Of a stretch of DNA of 64,000 nucleotides, positions 60,801-64,000 are shown piece after piece. The notes below the pieces were generated by a model. It did no database searches and was not told the origin of the DNA. It saw only the letters and a program-made list of their open reading frames with translations. Positions within the stretch are counted from its first letter, which is position 1. Each line of letters opens with the position of its first letter. Both the position numbers and the translations under genes were made by a program. This DNA is from Pohlia nutans (Eukaryota; Streptophyta; Bryopsida; Bryales; Mniaceae): contig CM040100.1 of assembly GCA_022496805.1 (NCBI GenBank), forward strand, positions 14,475,009 through 14,539,008, in the 5' to 3' direction.

Positions 60801-62465
60801 CACTTTAATGTTGCTAACAATGTATGATCCTAGTAGAAAATATGTTATTTTTGTCCTCTCAAATCTCAATGCGGTTAATTTTCCACTAAAGAACGCCATA
60901 TGCATATTCACTATTTCTTTTTTATTGTCATCTACAATGGAGAGAAGGGTGAGCTCTTACAACCGGTATGAGACGTTATATTGTTTGACGCAACATTGAA
61001 TACATGTTCAAGTGAAAACCCAAGTGGTTGTGAGTATTGCTGGAGTGTTAACCCCTGAAAGACCAAGGAGCCCAAATTGTGCCTCATGTTTTTTTCTATA
61101 GCAGTTTTGAATAGTCCTATGTAGACTTCCTTTTATTCAAACTTATTTGTCTTTTGATCAACACATGCAATGTTTTGATTCTAGTGATATAAAATTTGGT
61201 CCTATCTTAATTACTTCCTCCGTTTCATAATAAGAGTCCACATTTTTTAGCATGTTTCAATTGACGTTTCTTTTGCCAAAAAAATGTCATCTCAATACTC
61301 AAAAAATGGGCTATCTTTAATAGTAGCATGTAGTTTTTGTGTCAATTGTCCGCCTTGTTTGAAGTGGACAGTGCTCACGTTTTGAAGTATAGAACATGCC
61401 AAAAAAAGTGGACTCTTATCATGAAACTGAGGGAGTATATTTTTCACAATATAATCAATTGAATTTGTCATTTTAAAACTATGAATTCTTGGTTCTTTAA
61501 CCCTTAAATGCCTACACCCCTCTCCAGATTGCATTGTAAAATGCGATTAAGAGGGATATTTTGAACTTGATGTATGAATAAAAATTGACTGTACATCATG
61601 AATTTAAGATTCAATCCATACGGTTAGATCTGTGATTGCAATCACCAATATTTTTGTATAAAATTTGAAACGTAAAACTCAAAATTCTTTTGTAATTGGA
61701 TTACGAATAAGATAACGACAATTTGGGGATGAAATTTTTTGTGATGGGTTGAAATGTAATGAAGGAATGAATGAGTGGGATTTGCAGGTGATGTAGAGAC
61801 AGATGAGCATGAGCAAAGAGGAGAGGCCAGTGGGACGGTGGTGAGTGGAGCAGGCTTGGTGGAGGCGGGCAAGGGCATGGCCAGCGAGGTGGGTGAGTCG
61901 TTGGTGAGCATTCGTGGGCGTGTCATGGAGAAGCTGGCGGGCTTGCAGTTGCCCTCTGAGACGCTGGACGCCGTCAAGCGGACGTTCGAGACTGGCCTCA
62001 AGGGCACCAAGGGCGCCGTCCAGCGGACGAAGCAGAGCCTCCTGGACATCTTGCCCTCGTCTTTGTCCTCCGAGTCCGGCGCCCACCAGGTCCGCCAGGT
62101 AAAGTGCCGTGACTGCGCATTTCAAAACCACTAATCAGAGAGTGACATGGTTGCCTTGATTTCTCAGCTCATACATTTTGCAAGGCAGTCTGTAGTAACG
62201 AAACTGAGCATATTTAGCTATTGAAACGATTGTTTGGCTCATTGGATTTATTTATATAAGCATGGTTCTCGTTTGATGTAATTATCCGTGGAATAACCCT
62301 GGAACCCATGTATGCTTGCAGGTTGTTGAAGACATGGAAAAGGACATGTTGGCAAATTCAGAGGGGAGTGGTGAAGACCTGTCACAAGTTTCTGAGGGTC
62401 CAAAGGACAATGCTCTTTCCACTTCGGACACTAGTACTCCTACGTTCATGCGTGCCAAGTTGTGA
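57886..62465 (+). CDS. Small three-exon gene of unknown function
   Basis: Exons 57886-57985, 61788-62098 and 62322-62465 join in phase (1, then 0) with good GT-AG sites, giving 184 aa. I do not recognise the family. The N-terminus is Pro-rich (MAQPKVQAPFIPGQKEAADL). Exon 2 encodes a predicted amphipathic helical stretch (GLVEAGKGMASEVGESLV, LDAVKRTFETGLKGTKGAVQ, SLLDILPS). The C-terminus is acidic and Ser-rich, ending TPTFMRAKL. No signal peptide or membrane segment is seen. GC-rich, codon-like composition in exon 2 sets it apart from the AT-rich surroundings. Intron 1 is 3.8 kb and consists largely of nested transposons. Evidence rests on splice phase and composition; expression data would settle it. 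Confidence 0.65.
59375..60073. mobile_element. TTAA-type element, H family copy 1, split by a MITE
   Basis: The left tip is CCCTTGAAAGACCAAGA after a decayed TTAA (ATAA). The right tip inverted is CCCCTAAAGGACCAAGG. AGCC-N7-GGCC-like palindromic sequence lies 17 nt from the left tip. It is homologous to 61052-61496. A 463-bp Tourist-like MITE sits inside. Confidence 0.75.
59505..59967. mobile_element. Tourist-like MITE, 463 bp, TAA target duplication
   Basis: TAA at 59502-59504 and 59968-59970. The tips GGCCCTCTTTACACTAG and GGGCCTCTTTACACTAG are inverted with one mismatch. It was inserted into H copy 1; H copy 2 lacks it at the same place. Confidence 0.92.
60387..60606. mobile_element. 220-bp MITE with AGGTAGGAGCACC tips (copy 2)
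   Basis: Same length and tips as the copy at 57325. The inner part (TAGGTAGACCATAG, AGCTTATCATTTT) is in the opposite orientation relative to copy 1. It lies in the same 3.8-kb intron. Confidence 0.88.
61052..61496. mobile_element. TTAA-type element, H family copy 2, split by a Stowaway-like MITE
   Basis: TTAA 61048-61051, tip CCCCTGAAAGACCAAGG, then AGCCCAAATTG at 17 nt. The body is homologous to 59375-60073. Its right tip is lost where the next element begins (61497). Confidence 0.75.
61214..61436. mobile_element. Stowaway-like MITE, 223 bp, TA target duplication
   Basis: TA flanks both sides (61212-61213, 61437-61438). The tips CTTCCTCCGTTTCAT and CTCCCTCAGTTTCAT are inverted and continue into ATAAGAGTCCAC. 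CTCCCTCC-type tips with TA duplication are the Stowaway/mariner hallmark. H copy 1 shows the empty site. Confidence 0.92.
61501..61762. mobile_element. Truncated copy of the 54877 TTAA element
   Basis: Starts at TTAA 61497-61500 with CCCTTAAATGCC and follows the 54877 element for about 260 bp. It then breaks off about 25 bp before the splice acceptor of exon 2 of the small gene. Confidence 0.85.
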
Positions 62466-62856
62466 ACGCTGTCTCTTAGTAGGCCAAGTTTTGTAGTAGA
62501 TTGACCGCGCGTGTAAATATATACACATCCATTTTCAGTGCACGAATGGAACTTGGTCTGAGGGTCTTGAATGAATGGATTTTTGATTCACGCCAGTTTC
62601 AAAAAAGGAACCAGTTGGAGTTCTTTTTCAATGCACGAAGATTAATTGCACATTTGGAGCCTCACAAGCACAACTGGTTGAGTAGTCATGCAAGCAATGA
62701 GATAGGGAATGACTGCAGAAACTCCGTTGATGCAGTGACAATGTTCTTAGACTGTGACTTGAGGATGTTTTGCATCCGCTTGGGACATTTGTATAGAAAG
62801 TTACGTACATTTGTGCCTTACGAGTCATTTGCCTTACACTTTACATTCTTTTCTAA

Positions 62857-63219
62857 GGGCCGCTTCACACTATGGCCGAAGGTCGAGAGGCCGTCGATTT
62901 CCACCAATCAAATTGCAAGAAACCATGGTTTCGGCCTCTTGACCCTTCACACTAGAGGCCAAAGTCCAAAGGCCGTGGACCTTCAAAATGCTTACATGGC
63001 AACACTTTTTGACCAAGGTGACGGCCTCTCAAGAGGAAGTTTGGGTCCTACATTTTGCAAGACCTGTCACTATGGTCGAGAGGCCGTCGATTTCTTTTCA
63101 TAAAAAATGAAAACTATATTTTATGCCTATTTTCAGTAGATTTCTTTGGACTCTCAACAAAGTTTGGACTCTCAATTCCCACGGCCTCTCGACTTGACGG
63201 CCATAGTGTGAAGCGGCCC
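62857..63219. mobile_element. Tourist-like MITE, 363 bp, TAA target duplication
   Basis: TAA at 62854-62856 and 63220-63222. The tips GGGCCGCTTCACACTATGG are perfect inverted repeats of 19 bases. GGTCGAGAGGCCGTCGATTT occurs twice inside. It lies downstream of the small gene and upstream (3') of the partial minus-strand gene. Confidence 0.93.
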
Positions 63220-63623
63220 TAAGGTCTGAAGTATGAGCATCATCTGAACTTCAAACACTTGTCACTCGGCTTCCCCAGAGGCCAAACCTCGTCCCTAGTA
63301 GCATGCGCTTGAACGGTGGCTGGATGGTGAAACATGAGAGCCGGACTTCTTGCACAGCTTCTAGGACACCATTGGCGTCCTCGCTATTTCCCCACGGCAC
63401 CTATTTTGTGGTGTCTTTTTCTGTTTTTGTTTTTGATTTTCTCTTTAGAGCTAGTTTTCATGTTTCTTCATATTTCTTGTTTTTCTGTCAACCCTGGAGC
63501 CAACTTCTGCTCACCATCTCGCATCAGCTATGGTCCTCCTCTTGAGATTTGACACCATTTGACCCCTCAATTATCTCGTTGGCGTGGGTAGAGTTGGCCC
63601 TGCTGCTGGCCATGCTCTTAGTA

Positions 63624-64000
63624 TTACAACGAAATGAGATCAACGGGCGAGTACATCATCTTGGCCTTGGAAGGAGCGCTGTGCAGCGGTGGCGCTGAAG
63701 GCGCATAGGACGTGACAGGCTCAGAGGACTGCGGACTGTTGGCGATGGAATGGCGACGGTGATGGCTCTGAGCTTCTAGTGTCCGCCAATCTGCATCTTG
63801 GGTTCTAGCGACCTTATCGAACCACTGTTGGCTGCCCTGACACGTAGTGCCGGATTGATCTACGGAATACAGGCCCTGAGTCTGCTCAAGCTCAGGATTT
63901 ATGATACTAACAACCCCCTCAGACCGAGAATGTTGCAGACGCGAGCTCCCTAGTGCATCCCATGAAGCGGCACTGCCAGGAGCTGGGGACTGCTGAGTCC
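63624..64000 (-). CDS. 3' end of an unknown minus-strand gene (partial)
   Basis: An open minus-strand frame enters from the right edge and runs 125 codons to TAA at 63624-63626. The product is Ser/Gln/Pro-rich and ends KAKMMYSPVDLISL; inner segments include QGSQQWFDKVARTQDADWRT. Composition is GC-richer than the intergenic DNA. The absence of stops over 377 bp and the gene-like composition suggest a last exon. I do not recognise the family; its start lies beyond the window. Confidence 0.55.
   Translation of the reverse strand, partial: TQQSPAPGSAASWDALGSSRLQHSRSEGVVSIINPELEQTQGLYSVDQSGTTCQGSQQWFDKVARTQDADWRTLEAQSHHRRHSIANSPQSSEPVTSYAPSAPPLHSAPSKAKMMYSPVDLISL

Noticed and set aside
62501..63103. 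200-residue plus-strand frame
   Set aside because: Runs from the 3' UTR of the small gene into a Tourist-like MITE; no domain features.
57566..63621. TAAGAGCATG at 57566 and its inverted copy near 63612, flanking the small gene
   Set aside because: Only about 10 bases match and no target duplication is visible. A 6-kb gene-carrying element is not supported, though each may be an end of a decayed MITE.
1..64000. CRISPR arrays, bacterial operons, LTR retrotransposons, intact transposases
   Set aside because: None seen; the repeats present are minisatellites or inverted-repeat elements, and the genes carry spliceosomal introns. I did not exhaustively exclude tRNA or snoRNA genes.

Overview
The window reads as nuclear DNA of a land plant. 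It holds four complete intron-containing genes plus the tail of a fifth, with GT-AG introns, and their products match plant families: an HMA2/HMA4-type Zn/Cd P1B-ATPase, a SIN-component CDC14-like protein, an ASHH2/SDG8-type H3K36 methyltransferase with CW-AWS-SET order, and an ABCF1 (GCN20-type) ATPase. I cannot name the species. The sparse gene spacing, AT-rich intergenic DNA packed with small inverted-repeat transposons, and an ATPase with extra His/Cys-rich ends would fit a seed-free plant (bryophyte or lycophyte), but that is inference.

Layout. 1-9.25 kb: HMA pump gene on the minus strand (12 coding exons), with a TTAA-flanked element just past its 3' end; its leader probably extends to about 12.4 kb. 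12.4-15.4 kb: a hAT-like MITE, a minisatellite and a weak TTAA element. 15.4-17.7 kb: CDC14-like gene, plus strand, 5 exons. 17.7-29 kb: gene-free AT-rich DNA with a TTAA element containing a nested foldback, a dead Tc1-like DD34E transposon, a 21-bp minisatellite interrupted by a young 267-bp foldback, and a LINE-like tail. 29-40.9 kb: SDG8/ASHH2-type gene, plus strand, 22 coding exons, with a TATA box. 41-47.9 kb: MITEs and TTAA elements. 47.9-50.8 kb: ABCF1, minus strand, 5 coding exons. 51-57.5 kb: a cluster of TTAA elements. 57.9-62.5 kb: a small three-exon gene of unknown function whose 3.8-kb intron is filled with nested transposons. 63.6 kb to the end: the 3' part of another minus-strand gene.

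The genes are independent housekeeping or regulatory units (metal efflux, division signalling, chromatin, translation control). Nothing suggests that they form a pathway.

The most unusual content is a dense family of short elements flanked by TTAA with CCC...GGG tips (piggyBac-like by target site and tip), about a dozen in 64 kb. Several of their ends carry a short palindrome starting exactly 17 nt from the tip. The palindrome position and its CCA...TGG core are kept while its sequence varies between subfamilies. I see no transposase for them here.
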